Made by a program: the position numbers and the translations under genes
Notes under the pieces: generated by a model
What the model was told of the DNA's origin: nothing
Databases searched by the model: none
What the model saw: only the letters and a program-made list of their open reading frames with translations
Shown: piece by piece, positions 63,264 to 64,000 of the stretch
How the letters are laid out: every line of letters begins with the position of its first letter
Numbering within the stretch: position 1 is the stretch's first letter
DNA from: Prochlorococcus marinus XMU1408
Lineage (GTDB): Bacteria > Cyanobacteriota > Cyanobacteriia > PCC-6307 > Cyanobiaceae
Direction of reading: 5' to 3'
NCBI RefSeq assembly: GCF_003208055.1
Contig: NZ_QJUE01000007.1
Location: 1 to 64,000, forward strand
Length of the DNA: 64,000 nucleotides

Positions 63264-63905
63264 ATGGAACCATCTCTACCAGTAGTGGAATGTTTTCATT
63301 CTCTACAAGGAGAAGGAGAACATGCTGGTAGAAGCGCTTACTTCATTAGATTAGCTAGTTGCAAAGTTGGATGTCCTTGGTGTGATACGAAAAATTCATG
63401 GAATTCCGAACTTCATCCACAACAAACTTTGATAGATTTATCAATTAGCACAGCCAAAGCGCAAACAGAAGGTGCAGCTTTTGTTGTAATCACTGGAGGT
63501 GAGCCATTACATCATAATTTAGATCATCTATGCAGAGAAATTAGAAAATCTACACTCAATCTAGAGAAAAAATCTATTCCAATTCATCTCGAAACAAGCG
63601 GTGTAGATGCACTAAGTGGCAACCCAGATTGGATAACATTATCTCCTAAACGGCATTCTCCTCCACGCCTTGATAATCTGTTATCTTGCCAAGAATTAAA
63701 AGTTGTCATACAGAACGCTGAAGATTTACTTTTTGCTAAAAAAATGGCTGATTTAATAAAAAACAATGGAAAGGTTAAACCTCAATTATTTTTACAAGCA
63801 GGATGGGAAAATGAAGAAGGACAAACACTCGCAATCAAGTATGTAAAAAACAATCCTGATTGGAGATTAAGTATGCAAACTCACAAATGGCTAGGTGTAC
63901 TCTAA
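63264..63905 (+). CDS. queE: 7-carboxy-7-deazaguanine synthase QueE
   Basis: A 213-residue radical SAM enzyme beginning one base after the pyrG stop. HSLQGEGEHAGRSAYFIRLA near 12-31 precedes CKVGCPWC (CX3CX2C, the cluster ligands) near 33-40, and ITGGEPL near 74 is the SAM-side motif. It closes the 7-deazaguanine ring for queuosine or related bases. queC begins 47 bases later, so the pair is probably one unit with pyrG. Confidence 0.93.
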   Translation: MEPSLPVVECFHSLQGEGEHAGRSAYFIRLASCKVGCPWCDTKNSWNSELHPQQTLIDLSISTAKAQTEGAAFVVITGGEPLHHNLDHLCREIRKSTLNLEKKSIPIHLETSGVDALSGNPDWITLSPKRHSPPRLDNLLSCQELKVVIQNAEDLLFAKKMADLIKNNGKVKPQLFLQAGWENEEGQTLAIKYVKNNPDWRLSMQTHKWLGVL

Positions 63906-63951
63906 CCATCTAGATAATTAAGATTTTGCTTCATTAGATTTAAAAAAAATA

Positions 63952-64000
63952 ATGATTGAACAGACAACAATTGCATTACTTTCCGGAGGAATTGATTCAG
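63952..64000 (+). CDS. queC: 7-cyano-7-deazaguanine synthase QueC, 3' end missing
   Basis: Only the first 16 codons are in the window: MIEQTTIALLSGGIDS. The SGGxDS PP-loop and the position straight after queE identify QueC, which turns carboxy-deazaguanine into the nitrile preQ0. Confidence 0.8.
   Translation, partial: MIEQTTIALLSGGIDS

Overview
The window is a gene-dense, AT-rich stretch of a marine picocyanobacterial chromosome, almost certainly Prochlorococcus. Gene order is compact (no gene-free gap reaches 300 bases). Cyanobacterial markers are spread through it: psbZ, a Psb34-type single-helix protein, a Ycf37-like TPR protein, Ycf23, the sulfolipid pair sqdB/sqdX, a chorismate lyase of the plastoquinone type, a four-ACT aspartokinase and a class J ribonuclease. 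The base composition and the large set of low-light-type genes would fit a lineage such as LLI, but the clade cannot be fixed from this sequence alone.

Region 1-6405 is accessory. It holds the end of a TPR/glycosyltransferase-like gene, then a five-gene minus-strand operon read from 6185 down to 1062: a CMP-sugar-type cytidylyltransferase, a glycosyltransferase fused to a second, degenerate cytidylyltransferase-like domain, a Gfo/Idh/MocA oxidoreductase, a DAHP/KDO8P-synthase-family aldolase with altered metal and acceptor-sugar residues, and an AroE-family dehydrogenase with an altered carboxylate pocket. It stops at a tRNA-Gly gene whose 3' end faces it, the usual geometry of an island attachment site. 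My reading is a pathway for making, activating and transferring an unusual acidic sugar or cyclitol onto a surface glycan.

Region 6406-31100 is core: tRNA-Gly, ribH, psbZ, mutS, cobH, holA, lysC, uvrB, ycf23, tilS, the asd-dapA-rnj block, the tig-clpP-clpX proteolysis block, dnaX, a membrane glycosyltransferase likely to make monoglucosyldiacylglycerol, a SpoIID-type protein, and rpmI-rplT. MutS carries a sliding-clamp-like motif at its N-terminus rather than the C-terminus.

Region 31100-42100 mixes photosynthetic membrane and metabolism genes: ycf37-like, thiG, psb34, sqdB, sqdX, then a minus-strand array of HTH regulator, PLP lyase-like protein, gcvH and gcvP, and a divergent delta-9-type desaturase. 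Region 42100-54100 holds rplI-dnaB-mnmG-chorismate lyase, a SprT-type metalloprotein, ligA, a TVP38/TMEM64 membrane protein and valS. Region 54100-64000 holds small unknown proteins, an atypical IscA-like protein, tRNA-Val, mazG, speE-speB, gcvT, aspS, pyrG, queE and the start of queC. No transposase, integrase, prophage module or CRISPR array is visible.
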